A DNA stretch of 32,670 bases from an uncultured Lentisphaerota bacterium (GTDB taxonomy: Bacteria; Verrucomicrobiota; Kiritimatiellia; RFP12; UBA1067), in the NCBI GenBank assembly GCA_900321255.1, contig ONVK01000033.1, positions 1-32,670 of the forward strand, read 5' to 3'. Made by a program: the position numbers and the translations under genes. How positions within the stretch are numbered: the first letter of the stretch is position 1; each line of letters begins with the position of its first letter. The notes beneath the pieces were generated by a model. That model did not search any database. It was given only the letters and a program-made list of their open reading frames with translations, and had not been told where the DNA came from. Below are positions 17,601 to 25,608 of the stretch, one piece after another.

Positions 17601-18688
17601 TCCCACAGCTTTATTGCGGAAAGAGATTTCGCCGCCGTTTCAACCTCAACTTGATATTGCTCGTTCGTCGCCGATCCAACCACGCGGTCGAGTATCTCGC
17701 CATTCGGAACGCTGCACGCATTCGGATCGGTTCCCTGCAGCACTTCGTCGCCGTCAGATATTCCGTCGCCGTCGGAATCGGCGAGACCGGGATCCGTGTG
17801 GTAGACGTTGACTTCATCCCACGAGGAAAGTCCGTCGCCATCGCGGTCAAGGCAGGTCAAGTCGCCAGGACGCAGACGGTAGAACGAAACGGAAGTAACG
17901 TTGGTGGAAAGCCCGGCAGAGACAGTGCGCCCGCAGCGAGAGACAGACGCCGTGCAGTTGCCGGCGCAATCGCCGATACGCGAGAGGTCGTACCGAAACG
18001 ACACGTCGCCACCGCGCGACAGTTCTGCCGCGACGGAAACAGGCGTATTGGTCAAGCGGCCGAAGAGAGCGTTTATCCACGCACAGGCAAACGACTCCCA
18101 GGCGGTCGATATTCTCCATGAGAAGCTATCCGAAGTCCCGTCTGGCAACATGAAGCAATTTGCCGCCGGAACGATGGACATCTGCGTGCCAATCGACGAG
18201 AACAGCACATCTCCGACTGCGATGTCACCAGAAGACGTCATGAAGGCGCGATCGCCTTCCTCCGCAAACGGGATGTCCGACCGCGCGATGCCGATCCAGT
18301 CGTCTGCCGCGCCGCGCTTTCGCCATTCGGACACTTCAAGCGCACCGGCGGGCGATTCAGCCGCCCATGACTCGTTCGTGCCAATGCGCCAAAGGACATA
18401 GCCGACGGATATCTCGTCCTCGGTAAAGCCGCTGACGAAGGACTGATCTTGAAATGGCCGCACGATGCCAAGCAAGTTGTTTGTAGGATTCTTAACAGAA
18501 CCGAACAAGATCATCTGCGCGGCAAAAAGCACGACGACGATGCGTCCCGGCCACGGCAGCCGACGGAAGCTGGCGAGGAGCCGTGCAAGCGGATGGACAT
18601 CAAGCTGATTGAGCCACAGCGCAATGCACACTGGAATTGAAACGGCGATTCCGGCAAGACACACGTACATCAGGAAGTTCGAAAACAT
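11651..18688 (-). CDS. giant RHS/YD-repeat protein with calcium-binding repeats and a variable C-terminal tip
   Basis: This 2345-residue surface or secreted protein has two hydrophobic segments at 5-25 and 48-64 that would anchor or export it. Thrombospondin-type-3-like repeats lie near 276-325 (DRDGDGLSSWDE, DSDGDGISDGDE). Long stretches of RHS/YD repeats follow (SYDALGR, YDGFGH, RYDAVGKV, YDEFGRM and similar). The core ends in the conserved junction YECRCYSPVLGRWMTRDPIG and NLYAF..NDPL around 2110-2150. The remaining roughly 190 residues are divergent and less GC-rich, with the motifs DTYDFEWW and KPFKWEV near the end. In polymorphic toxins this position carries the toxin, but no catalytic motif is evident. 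An AAGGAGG precedes the start. Confidence 0.93.
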   Translation of the reverse strand: MFSNFLMYVCLAGIAVSIPVCIALWLNQLDVHPLARLLASFRRLPWPGRIVVVLFAAQMILFGSVKNPTNNLLGIVRPFQDQSFVSGFTEDEISVGYVLWRIGTNESWAAESPAGALEVSEWRKRGAADDWIGIARSDIPFAEEGDRAFMTSSGDIAVGDVLFSSIGTQMSIVPAANCFMLPDGTSDSFSWRISTAWESFACAWINALFGRLTNTPVSVAAELSRGGDVSFRYDLSRIGDCAGNCTASVSRCGRTVSAGLSTNVTSVSFYRLRPGDLTCLDRDGDGLSSWDEVNVYHTDPGLADSDGDGISDGDEVLQGTDPNACSVPNGEILDRVVGSATNEQYQVEVETAAKSLSAIKLWDGFAAEWDFSETNLVYERTLDVNPMDGWRHFFLSSLPDAAGDWLLRGLTLEWEDGSGSTGTACLSQVGDTLYLPLTNGASSVTIRLRATETSIRSATPIYLLSYAPVVDFSGCTSVYDPTNGAELALVAIRDAANPMRVTFDRSARPSSAPLYEAETDLPGLEDIETASGGKLRFAGNSSGGTLEILKTGECYVPQTWPSSGAPAPGLMRGGSRGRKLIALDPSVFFGTRRESSVVGLAYDTDNEVYAVTNRYPVDSRCLWRNWFMSADGCVSFESDPVVTSGADDLECVSTSCTETDDSATGYVRVFGQVVWTGTALRRMLGLDDGLVVSDAELLTELGECESCEDDCADGQCDSADGAELGSVKFRVSLGSPRLGQHSGFLYFRSDAPVLVSPACFAFQARSDAQVSVVTNGASVTYSSLDDRGRDVTVEPMPNGARVVARTHATGALEYTWELVNENGAASQIRIRQISRIGNIMRDETYGFSEGVWSSTDHISGIVETLSRSDGLNDPQDGRLVETRTVSSAAGGLVSSTVVESSRIGIGVNAVLRQTYWCETSARRSIWRRAEYWDDAAHSPRHGKVRLLYGNSLSWSYHDYDENGFETLLVEQRNGSPRPQTFPTVAGSDLSDASGLTDAYVTVRSYDPFAGDDGEIEDAGKPRCETRYVVRGGAAVLIGRTWHRYTHVMHDGMPAIKHETWRAAGPTSARGDASNAYSWVTTFSETAQGVPLVLRGSVAESQDENGMLCSHAFTVADGRVVDDAHTSFGGVALPLYSRTVRDTSFGNVLREASCLEDGDVIVDETVSTYDEKNRLRSKAFSDGTSLTNAYSCCRLLWSEDRNGRRKLRSAVTGQDRLYYAEEDVWLRDISTNGLHRVTQHFMDGLGRKTNAVVYVAESAGEATNSTASAGRVVSQTTSAYPYGSSDYMVSADERGKRTVVEMSDYEDRTTTLERVYDGDAQSPVLETVTTRVRGGSSVVERRWDGKWAREFAKEDYGADGCAVRYEISESSDCGVVTNRIVHSDFLGRTVLVETPLGNTATTYIGSSGRVGATVFSADGVSRTTTASYNAFGERIGGVCDGVTTTRNSEYCVDGTGVWWRVERNVVVGSVTNSVSESRTQLTGLGEDGLVSHVVTLSSSGIVDDVREFAGAEPGVRVTVISNSVYGVSSRTTLGGLPTETLGADGTRLFSYDALGRNVLVSRGGGQIVSAYEYSAAGDLVAEHAYTNADSFATEHYGYDGFGHRVLEIDALGGAVTTRYDAVGKVIERSGATQPARFTYDTAGRRTSLSTTRDGIIWDVTTWSYDPHTGKCLAKRYADDSQATYSYAGDGAVLQEVNPSGSWSSSSYDASHRLVGVSSSDGKGDAAFGYDEFGRMSSASNAVAAYAYTRNAGGVATGETATVGTNVFAYARAVDEFGRVCGRGIPGVRWQMISYDGRGRVASLSNDVASIVYSYSEDGEDEGWVTTLAGGTVVRRQVVRDAFRRDIVVAVTNFVNGVAVEGFDYSRDASGRIVGCNESVFAHDALGRTTAAEICESGSPAASFAYSYDNAGNFVSLAQGTNVYACTANALNQCVSFGGETVVTDADGCVAEFDGKSFGYDSALRLDSVSTTNEELAAFAYDAFGRRVARTSGESTSFFFYDGWNLVRELRTTGGENVGVDEYFWGRDVSSSLDGAGGVGGLVLLVHDGTAYVPLYDANGNITAYVDASGSLVARYVYDCFGNVILSSGEQAGDFRFGFSTKYQDETTGLLLYECRCYSPVLGRWMTRDPIGEEGGVNLYAFCENDPLDSCDYLGLSMYPLDMLPDPRTCWFAFSVLYFRGKMEWNFAATLLEESVLGIDHTYPVVFREGGKIGNAVIAEIRESAEYKKDLRRLIKSLPAGMSSVNESASIEFLTGDLFAAAHQVEISYDGYVCRPIRGADRVALNVTVSDTYDFEWWGLSHISANDMAKSLGVVAGVDVACLSQYLGFIKPFKWEVHFKESGRWKR

Positions 18689-18700
18689 GCCACACCTCCT

Positions 18701-19285
18701 TCAGCGAATGCGTATCTTCATTGCATCGATAGTCACCGCCGCGCGGAAAGAGTCGCACGAGCCCTCCGCGCCACGCACCACAAGGCGCACCATGTTCCAG
18801 CTGGGGTCGAACATCCACGCTGGAAGAGCACCTTCCATTTCACATTCAAGCTGGACGTCGTTTTCCGTGGCGGCAAGTCTTTTCGCACGGAATCCAGATA
18901 CGTGCATGGCGAAGTCAAGCCGCTTCTCCTCGTTTGTCGTCGCTGCATCGCAGAGAAACGGCTCTTCGCCGAGACTGCGGATGAACCACTCGCCGCAATC
19001 CCACCCGACGGAAAGCCCTCGCTCGGAAACGTCAAGTACGCCGTTCGTGTTTGCGTCAAGGCCGAAAGCGACCTCGACGTTGTTGCTTTCGCAGCTCAGG
19101 AACTCAAGCGAGAACCTAAGGTCCTCCGCAGGATTTCTTGCGAGGCGGAGAGGGAAATTTGTCGAGACCTCCGTGTCTGCATAGACCCAATGCGGCATTG
19201 CACCAATGTCAATGGCCGCAAAGCAAATTTCTGCAGCCACAGCGCAAGCTGCAGAAACACCCCATTTTAAACTATTTTTCTTCAT
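18701..19285 (-). CDS. secreted small partner of the RHS protein
   Basis: This 194-residue protein has a signal peptide (KK, then a hydrophobic stretch to residue 24, ending CFA-A). The mature part is beta-rich. It contains DANTNGVLDVSE near residues 76-87, an EF-hand-like calcium loop similar in style to those in the RHS protein. I do not recognise a named family. Its stop is 12 bases before the RHS start, so the two are co-transcribed and could be exported together. AAGGGAAAA lies a few bases before the ATG. It is the first gene of the operon and lies directly behind the 11-bp repeat array. Confidence 0.82.
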   Translation of the reverse strand: MKKNSLKWGVSAACAVAAEICFAAIDIGAMPHWVYADTEVSTNFPLRLARNPAEDLRFSLEFLSCESNNVEVAFGLDANTNGVLDVSERGLSVGWDCGEWFIRSLGEEPFLCDAATTNEEKRLDFAMHVSGFRAKRLAATENDVQLECEMEGALPAWMFDPSWNMVRLVVRGAEGSCDSFRAAVTIDAMKIRIR

Positions 19286-19318
19286 CGCGTTTTCCCTTTT
19301 TGGTGGAGCAACGCGATG

Positions 19319-19324
19319 ATTCTA
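19319..19324 (-). promoter_or_regulatory. -10 box of the RHS-two-component operon
   Basis: TAGAAT on the minus strand, 33 bases before the first start codon. The first 9-mer repeat ends 8 bases upstream of it, and the repeat array occupies the -35 position, as in PhoB-activated promoters. Confidence 0.5.
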
Positions 19325-19332
19325 AAAAAGAT

Positions 19333-19374
19333 TTCCTACAAATTTCCTACAAAATTCCTACAATTTTGTAGGAA
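19333..19374 (-). promoter_or_regulatory. four 9-mer sites at 11-bp spacing, probable response-regulator binding array
   Basis: TTCCTACAA occurs on the plus strand at 19333, 19344 and 19355. Its inverse TTGTAGGAA occurs at 19366. All four starts are exactly 11 bp apart, about one helical turn, and the last two form a perfect palindrome with a 2-base centre. OmpR/PhoB-family regulators bind tandem half-sites with this pitch, and such a regulator is encoded in the operon this array controls. Confidence 0.7.
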
Positions 19375-19925
19375 ATGGCCCCTAAGTGATAGAAAATTGC
19401 GATATTCAGCGAAAAAGCAGCATTAAAAAATGTCTACTCCACGAACTACACGGTTACGACACGAAGGATGGTTGGAGCGTGGTTGTTGGATGGTTGGGGA
19501 AATGGTTATGCAATGTTTGAATTGTCCGAAAGTCGGGCGGATGTCCGTCCGTGGGCGGAGCAAGGGCGCGTTGCTCTGCGCGTCGCGTCTCTAAAACGCA
19601 AGGCAAATGGACTTCCACCCGCGCCCGTGGGGAGTTGTGCGCAAATCGCCCCTAAGTTGTCCAAGTCAGTTGCGCCCCAACGGGCGCGGCGCGGCAAGTC
19701 TGCCGCGGTTGAGAAATGGTTGAAGCGGCAGTTGGAGTTTCGGGATGAGCAGAGAATACCAGGGGCGGTTGGGGGCGGCAAAGGCCCCGCGTAGCGGGGA
19801 GAGTAGGACGTCGCACCCCCGCTAGGGCGCAGACCTCTAGCGACTTCGCCACGCGAAGCGACCTTCGGTCGGGTCATATCTTCGGGCTCAGCTTCGCCGA
19901 GGGGGATATAGCTTTTGTAAAAAAT
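19375..19925. other. intergenic region between the RHS operon promoter and groEL
   Basis: About 550 bases with no gene I can support. A plus-strand frame of 108 codons (19468-19794) lacks a ribosome site and family resemblance. The part next to groEL (about 19780-19910) is rich in short overlapping GC-rich inverted repeats, such as CCCCGC/GCGGGG and CGCTTCGC/GCGAAG. It could fold as RNA at the 3' end of the groEL message, but no hairpin is followed by a clear T-run. Confidence 0.5.
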
Positions 19926-21623
<1,698 letters not shown>

Positions 21624-21911
21624 TTACTTCTCGAGGACTCCCAGGAGGTCCTCCTCGCGGACGAGCTGCAGCTTCTTGCCGTCGAGCTTGATCTCGGTCC
21701 CGCCGTACTTCGGGAGGAGAACGGTGTCGCCCTTCTTGACGTCGAACTTGATCTCCTTGCCGTCCTTGTCGAGCTTCTTGCCGACGGCGAGAACCTTGCC
21801 CTGCATGGGCTTCTCCTTCGCGGAGTCGGGGATGTAGATTCCGCCGACGGTCTGTTCCTTTTCCTCGATCGGCTCTACGAGAACGCGATCACCCAATGGT
21901 CTGATGTTCAT
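21624..21911 (-). CDS. groES: co-chaperonin GroES (Hsp10)
   Basis: This 95-residue subunit is the lid of the GroEL chamber. It has the usual length and motifs: [14 protein letters not shown], the mobile loop with [12 protein letters not shown] (about 23-34), [15 protein letters not shown] and the C-terminal [21 protein letters not shown] supplies the ribosome site. It starts 25 bases after the dnaK stop, so dnaK and groESL appear to share a transcript. Confidence 0.98.
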   Translation of the reverse strand: MNIRPLGDRVLVEPIEEKEQTVGGIYIPDSAKEKPMQGKVLAVGKKLDKDGKEIKFDVKKGDTVLLPKYGGTEIKLDGKKLQLVREEDLLGVLEK

Positions 21912-21936
21912 TTGTTGTTTTCCTTTCTTTCCAAAA

Positions 21937-23853
21937 TTATTTCATCGTGAAGTCTGCGTCGACGACATCGTCTCCGCCCTTCTCCTTCTTGGGCTCGTCC
22001 TGCGGGGGTGGCGTGCCAGCTCCCGGAGGCGGAGTGCCGGCGCCGGCCTGCTGCGAAGACGAATACATCTCCTGCGCGACTGGCTCCATCGCCTTCATGA
22101 GCGCATCCTGCTTCGACTTGATTTCGTCGATCGGCGCAGGCGGCTGCTTTGCAAGAGCGTCCTTGAGATCCTTGAGCGCGGCCTCGACAGGCGCCTTCTT
22201 GTCGGCGGAGATCTTGTCGCCCGCGTCCTTCAGTGTCTTCTCGACCTGGAACGCGAGGCCGTCGGCCTTGTTGCGCTCCTCGACCTCGGCGTGGCGCTTC
22301 TCGTCCTCCGCGGCATGCGCCTCGGCGTCCTTGCGCATCTTCTCGATCTCCTCCTTGGAGAGGCCGCCGGCGGCGGTGATCGTGATCTTCTGCTCCTTGC
22401 CGGTGCCCTTGTCCTTCGCGGAGACGTTCAGGATGCCGTTCGCGTCGATGTCGAACGTGACCTCGATCTGCGGTACGCCGCGCGGGGCGGGCGGAATGCC
22501 GTCAAGGTTGAAGTTGCCGAGCGCCTTGTTGTCGCGCGCCATCTTGCGGTCGCCCTGGAAGATCGCGATCGTCACGGCCGGCTGGTTGTCCGCAGCCGTA
22601 GAGAAGACCTGCGACTTCTTCGTCGGGATCGTCGTGTTGCGCTCGATGAGCGGAGTGAGAACGCCGCCGAGCGTCTCGATGCCGAGCGTAAGCGGCGTCA
22701 CGTCCAGGAGGAGCACGTCCTTGACCTCGCCCTTCAAAATGCCGCCCTGAATCGCCGCGCCCATCGCAACGACCTCGTCGGGGTTCACGCCCTTGTGGGG
22801 CTCCTTCCCGAAGAGCGACTTCGCCTTCTCCTGGAGGAGAGGCATGCGCGTCTGGCCGCCGACGAGAACGACCTCGTCAACGGTCGAGAGCTCGGCGTCG
22901 GACATGCACTTGCGGCACGGCTCGGCCGTGCGGTTCACGAGATCCATAGTCAGCGTCTCGAGGATCGGGCGCGTAAGCGTCGCGGTGAGGTGCAGAGGAC
23001 CAGACTGGTTCATCGTGATGAACGGCAGGTTGATGTCGTAGGTCGTCGCGCTCGAGAGCGCGCACTTCGCCTTCTCGGCCTCTTCTTTCAGGCGCTGCTT
23101 CGCCATCGTGTCGGCGAGGAGGTCGACGCCGTTGTCCTTCTTGAAGTTGTCTGCGAGCCAGGTCATGATCGCCTGGTCGAGATCGTCGCCGCCGAGGTGC
23201 GTGTCGCCGTTCGTCGCCTTCACCTCGAAGACACCGTCGCCGATGTCGAGGATCGAGATATCGAACGTGCCGCCGCCGAAGTCGTAGACTGCGATCTTCT
23301 CGTTCTTCTTCTTGTCGAGGCCATACGCGAGCGAGGCCGCGGTCGGCTCGTTCACGATGCGCTTCACATCAAGGCCAGCGATGCGGCCGGCGTCCTTCGT
23401 CGCCTGGCGCTGCTGGTCGTTGAAGTAGGCGGGGACGGTGATGACCGCCTCGGTGATCTTCTCGCCGAGGAACGCCTCCGCGTCCTCCTTCAGCTTGCGG
23501 AGCACCATTGCGGAAATCTCCTGCGCGGTGTAGACCTTTCCGGCTACCTCGACCGCCGCGTCGCCGTTCGGCGCCGCAACGACCTTGTAGGGAACCATCT
23601 TGATTTCGTCGCCCATCTCGCTGAAGCGGCGGCCGATGAAGCGCTTAATCGAATATATCGTCGACTGGGGGTTGGTCACCGCCTGACGCTTCGCGGCCTG
23701 GCCGACGAGAATCTCGCCGTTCTTCGTGAATGCGACGATTGAGGGGGTCGTGCGTGCGCCCTCCTTGTTAGGGATGACTGTCGCCTCGCCGCCTTCCATG
23801 ACAGCCATGCAGCTGTTCGTCGTTCCAAGGTCAATTCCAAGTACTTTTGCCAT
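21937..23853 (-). CDS. dnaK: molecular chaperone DnaK (Hsp70)
   Basis: This 638-residue ATP-dependent chaperone has [13 protein letters not shown] at the start, the ATPase motifs [12 protein letters not shown] and [10 protein letters not shown], the interdomain linker [15 protein letters not shown] and the substrate-binding domain. A proline- and glycine-rich tail ends in [11 protein letters not shown]. The ATG at 23853 gives the canonical MAKVLGIDL; a longer upstream frame has no support. grpE and dnaJ are not adjacent, which is unusual. A probable sigma-54 promoter lies at 23902-23920. Confidence 0.98.
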   Translation of the reverse strand: MAKVLGIDLGTTNSCMAVMEGGEATVIPNKEGARTTPSIVAFTKNGEILVGQAAKRQAVTNPQSTIYSIKRFIGRRFSEMGDEIKMVPYKVVAAPNGDAAVEVAGKVYTAQEISAMVLRKLKEDAEAFLGEKITEAVITVPAYFNDQQRQATKDAGRIAGLDVKRIVNEPTAASLAYGLDKKKNEKIAVYDFGGGTFDISILDIGDGVFEVKATNGDTHLGGDDLDQAIMTWLADNFKKDNGVDLLADTMAKQRLKEEAEKAKCALSSATTYDINLPFITMNQSGPLHLTATLTRPILETLTMDLVNRTAEPCRKCMSDAELSTVDEVVLVGGQTRMPLLQEKAKSLFGKEPHKGVNPDEVVAMGAAIQGGILKGEVKDVLLLDVTPLTLGIETLGGVLTPLIERNTTIPTKKSQVFSTAADNQPAVTIAIFQGDRKMARDNKALGNFNLDGIPPAPRGVPQIEVTFDIDANGILNVSAKDKGTGKEQKITITAAGGLSKEEIEKMRKDAEAHAAEDEKRHAEVEERNKADGLAFQVEKTLKDAGDKISADKKAPVEAALKDLKDALAKQPPAPIDEIKSKQDALMKAMEPVAQEMYSSSQQAGAGTPPPGAGTPPPQDEPKKEKGGDDVVDADFTMK

Positions 23854-23901
23854 AATCTTCTTCTCAACTTTCTTTCGCCCACCATGGGCGACGCAAGATT
23901 T

Positions 23902-23920
23902 AAGCAAAGAGCGTGCCAAA
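23902..23920 (-). promoter_or_regulatory. sigma-54-type promoter upstream of dnaK
   Basis: The minus strand reads TTTGGCACGCTCTTTGCTT. This matches the sigma-54 (RpoN) consensus YTGGCACG-N4-TTGCW, with GG and GC exactly 10 bases apart. Transcription would start near 23892 and give a leader of about 40 bases before the dnaK ATG. The match is seen directly; activity is inferred. Confidence 0.65.
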
Positions 23921-23964
23921 CGGCTCGAAATTGTCCAAAACCCCAATTTTCAAGGAAAATACGC

Positions 23965-24001
23965 TGTGACACATGACACACCTGTGACATTAGTTGTGAC
24001 A
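23965..24001. promoter_or_regulatory. cluster of TGTGACA repeats upstream of dnaK
   Basis: TGTGACA occurs at 23965, 23983 and 23995, with a related ATGACA at 23973 and a similar TTGTCGC just beyond. The cluster lies about 45-100 bases upstream of the sigma-54-like promoter, where an enhancer-binding activator would bind. The protein that recognises it is unknown. Confidence 0.4.
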
Positions 24002-24061
24002 ATTTGTCGCAACTTTGCTTGCTTTATGTGTGAGTGCTTCGCGCTGGATTTAGCTAATTAG

Positions 24062-24703
24062 TGATGTTCAATGCCGATTTGCCTTCCATCGTGCGGTCAC
24101 GGTCGGGGCAACCGTGCTCGCCCTTTGAGGCGGGCGCCTTGCCCGTCCTTCGACCCGCTCGCCGTATACATATACGGCTTCGGGGTCGAGTCCTGTGCAA
24201 TCCGCGCTCGGCAAGACCCCGACCGTGACCGCGCAGCGCATCCTCGGGAACTGGGCTAACGGCACACGCGTTCGTCTCTCGCTTCGGGGAAAAGCTCGAC
24301 TCCTCCCGCACGCTGCATCCACCGTCCGCTGCGCGATACTTCGTCGGCGGGATACCGCCTTCTCGTCTCGCGCGCGTCCGTTGGCGCATCACGCGAACCG
24401 GAGTCTTGCCGTTCCCCTGCGCATGTTCCTCACACATGCGCCGTTAGCCCGACCTGCCGCTGTGGCACGTTTTTCTTCGTAGTCTTTGCGCTCGCCGACT
24501 TATCGTCGGCTCGCTTAACTACTTGTGACCGCAACCGCGCTTCAATCCAACGCGAATCCGACACTAGACAACTCTAACTGGGAGAGCGCCACGCTAGCGC
24601 CCGCTTACGCGGCTCGGCCTACGGCCTCGGTGGATATGGCGTCTCGCCGGCGCCATGGTCGCATATAAATGACTCCGCGGCAAATCCGCCGCGATGACAC
24701 CAA
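24062..24703. other. gene-free, hairpin-rich region between dnaK and the accessory block
   Basis: About 640 bases with no supportable gene; the frames here are arginine- and proline-rich and look like GC-rich shadows. It contains a 16-bp perfect inverted repeat (24093-24108 with 24217-24232). Between its arms is an 18-base palindrome GCCGTATA-CA-TATACGGC. Other stems include GCCGAC/GTCGGC near 24495 and CGCGGC/GCCGCG near 24676. The texture suggests dispersed non-coding repeats or a structured RNA. Confidence 0.5.
24093..24232. repeat. 16-bp inverted repeat enclosing a central palindrome
   Basis: GCGGTCACGGTCGGGG at 24093-24108 is perfectly complementary to CCCCGACCGTGACCGC at 24217-24232. 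The 108-base interior holds the GCCGTATA/TATACGGC palindrome near its middle. It has no coding content and could be a small non-autonomous element or a long RNA hairpin. Confidence 0.55.
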
Positions 24704-24736
24704 CGCGCAAATAGGCCTTTTACAACGGTTTCGCGG
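24704..24736. repeat. dispersed 3'-end repeat, copy A
   Basis: This is one of five related sequences whose minus-strand core reads GGAACCGTTGTAAAAGCC followed by (T/A)GTTTGCGCG. Here it provides the TAA stop of the preceding gene. It matches copies at 25577, 26490, 28169 and 29630, each just at or after the end of a gene. Confidence 0.7.
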
Positions 24737-25445
24737 TCCCCGCCTGTTTCTTCGCCGCCTTCTCCCGTTCTTCGCGAAGCTCCTTGCGCTCCTTGCACCA
24801 ACCGACGACAGCGGCATATGCAAATAGCGACACAAAGACCGACATCAGCAAGCCAAAAGCCAGGCCGACGACCTCTCGGCCATGAAGACAAGAGTTACGG
24901 GCGGCCTCAATCGCTTCGGCAACCTCTGAGATGAACAGTCCTATTACGCCGGCGAATACAAGCCACAGAACTGTCGCGCAACCCCATCCAATGCGATGTC
25001 GCTCGTGAAGCTCGGCAAGAGACGCCGATCCCTTATGCTCTCGAACATAGCGCACAAGTTCGCCGAATGTCTTCACCCTGCTCCAGACATCTTGCTCGAA
25101 GACGAGCCTAAACTCGTGCTCAAGGTCTTGCATGACGTCATTGACGCCATCTTCGTCAATCGACGCCAGCATATGAAGAGTGTCACCTGGCACGAGACGG
25201 CCGTTTGGCAATCCAAGGCAGACCTTGAAATCGTCCAGACAATATGCAGCAATGCGGCGATCTTCCCCGTCGGGCCAGAGTTCCGTGTACTCGATGTCAG
25301 GGCGTTGTCTGAGCTGGGCAAGAAGAGACTTTCTCAGTAGCGAGTTCCCTCCATCCCACGACTTCGCACATTTCCGGCGAAACGCGGAAGCTCGCTCCGC
25401 ACAGTCGTCTCTCAGCGGTTCAATCCTTGTAATTCGAGTTGTCAT
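24720..25445 (-). CDS. membrane protein with two C-terminal helices, unknown function
   Basis: This is a 241-residue protein. The soluble N-terminal part (about 1-150) includes PGDTLHMLASIDEDGVNDVM and a helical stretch ending TFGELVRYVREH. That faintly resembles acyl-carrier-protein-like folds but lacks the modified serine; the resemblance is weak. Two membrane segments follow (about 154-175 and 195-220), then a very charged K/E/R tail. Its ATG overlaps the stop of a 26-residue upstream frame (ATGA), and no ribosome site precedes it, so translation probably depends on that frame. The stop codon lies inside repeat copy A, so the 3' end may have been reshaped by the repeat. Confidence 0.72.
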   Translation of the reverse strand: MTTRITRIEPLRDDCAERASAFRRKCAKSWDGGNSLLRKSLLAQLRQRPDIEYTELWPDGEDRRIAAYCLDDFKVCLGLPNGRLVPGDTLHMLASIDEDGVNDVMQDLEHEFRLVFEQDVWSRVKTFGELVRYVREHKGSASLAELHERHRIGWGCATVLWLVFAGVIGLFISEVAEAIEAARNSCLHGREVVGLAFGLLMSVFVSLFAYAAVVGWCKERKELREEREKAAKKQAGTAKPL

Positions 25446-25522
25446 TGAATCAGTTGGGGAGACACCCCTTTGGCGTTGCTCTTTTTATCGCCCATTTCGT
25501 TGCCGTCCGTAACTTCCCTCAT
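25442..25522 (-). CDS. 26-residue leader-like ORF, likely 5' remnant of another accessory gene
   Basis: It begins MREVTDGNEMGDKKSN and ends with ATGA overlapping the next gene. Its first 29 bases closely match the start of the membrane-protein gene at 29210 (MSEVAEGNE). This suggests a leftover 5' end of a related gene that now acts as a coupled leader. A TATAAT lies 20 bases upstream. Confidence 0.45.
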   Translation of the reverse strand: MREVTDGNEMGDKKSNAKGVSPQLIQ

Positions 25523-25555
25523 TCTCAACGACTTTGTGGCATATTATAGCGCAAC
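25516..25555. repeat. promoter-start repeat, copy 1
   Basis: On the minus strand this reads GCGCTATAATATGCC, then CAAAG, then TGAGAATGAGGG. A near-identical copy lies at 31724-31763. It carries a perfect TATAAT (25543-25548) and the ATG of the 26-residue frame, so a promoter plus start codon appears to have been duplicated as a unit. Confidence 0.6.
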
Positions 25556-25576
25556 TGCCACGCTGAAATCCACGAG

Positions 25577-25608
25577 CGCGCAAACATGGCTTTTACAACT
25601 GTTCCGCG
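25577..25608. repeat. dispersed 3'-end repeat, copy B
   Basis: Same core as copy A with one change (CAGTTGTAAAAGCC on the minus strand). It supplies the TAA stop codon of the kinase-like gene. Beyond it the plus strand reads GGGGTCAGAC, a sequence common at the ends of elements mobilised by tyrosine transposases. Confidence 0.7.

Noticed and set aside
12309-18121. Many plus- and minus-strand frames of 60-280 codons inside the RHS gene
   Set aside because: All lie in other frames of a continuous 2345-codon gene with clear RHS repeats; they are arginine- and serine-rich shadows.
19468-19794. Plus-strand frame of 108 codons in the groEL-RHS gap
   Set aside because: It has no ribosome site, no recognisable domain, and a basic composition typical of GC-rich non-coding sequence.
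23854-24061. CIRCE (HrcA) operator upstream of dnaK
   Set aside because: A single GAGTGCT occurs near 24030, but the inverted TTAGCACTC partner at 9-base spacing is absent.
24054-24437. Minus-strand frame of 127 codons upstream of dnaK
   Set aside because: It runs through inverted repeats, is arginine-rich and lacks a ribosome site; more likely dispersed non-coding repeat.
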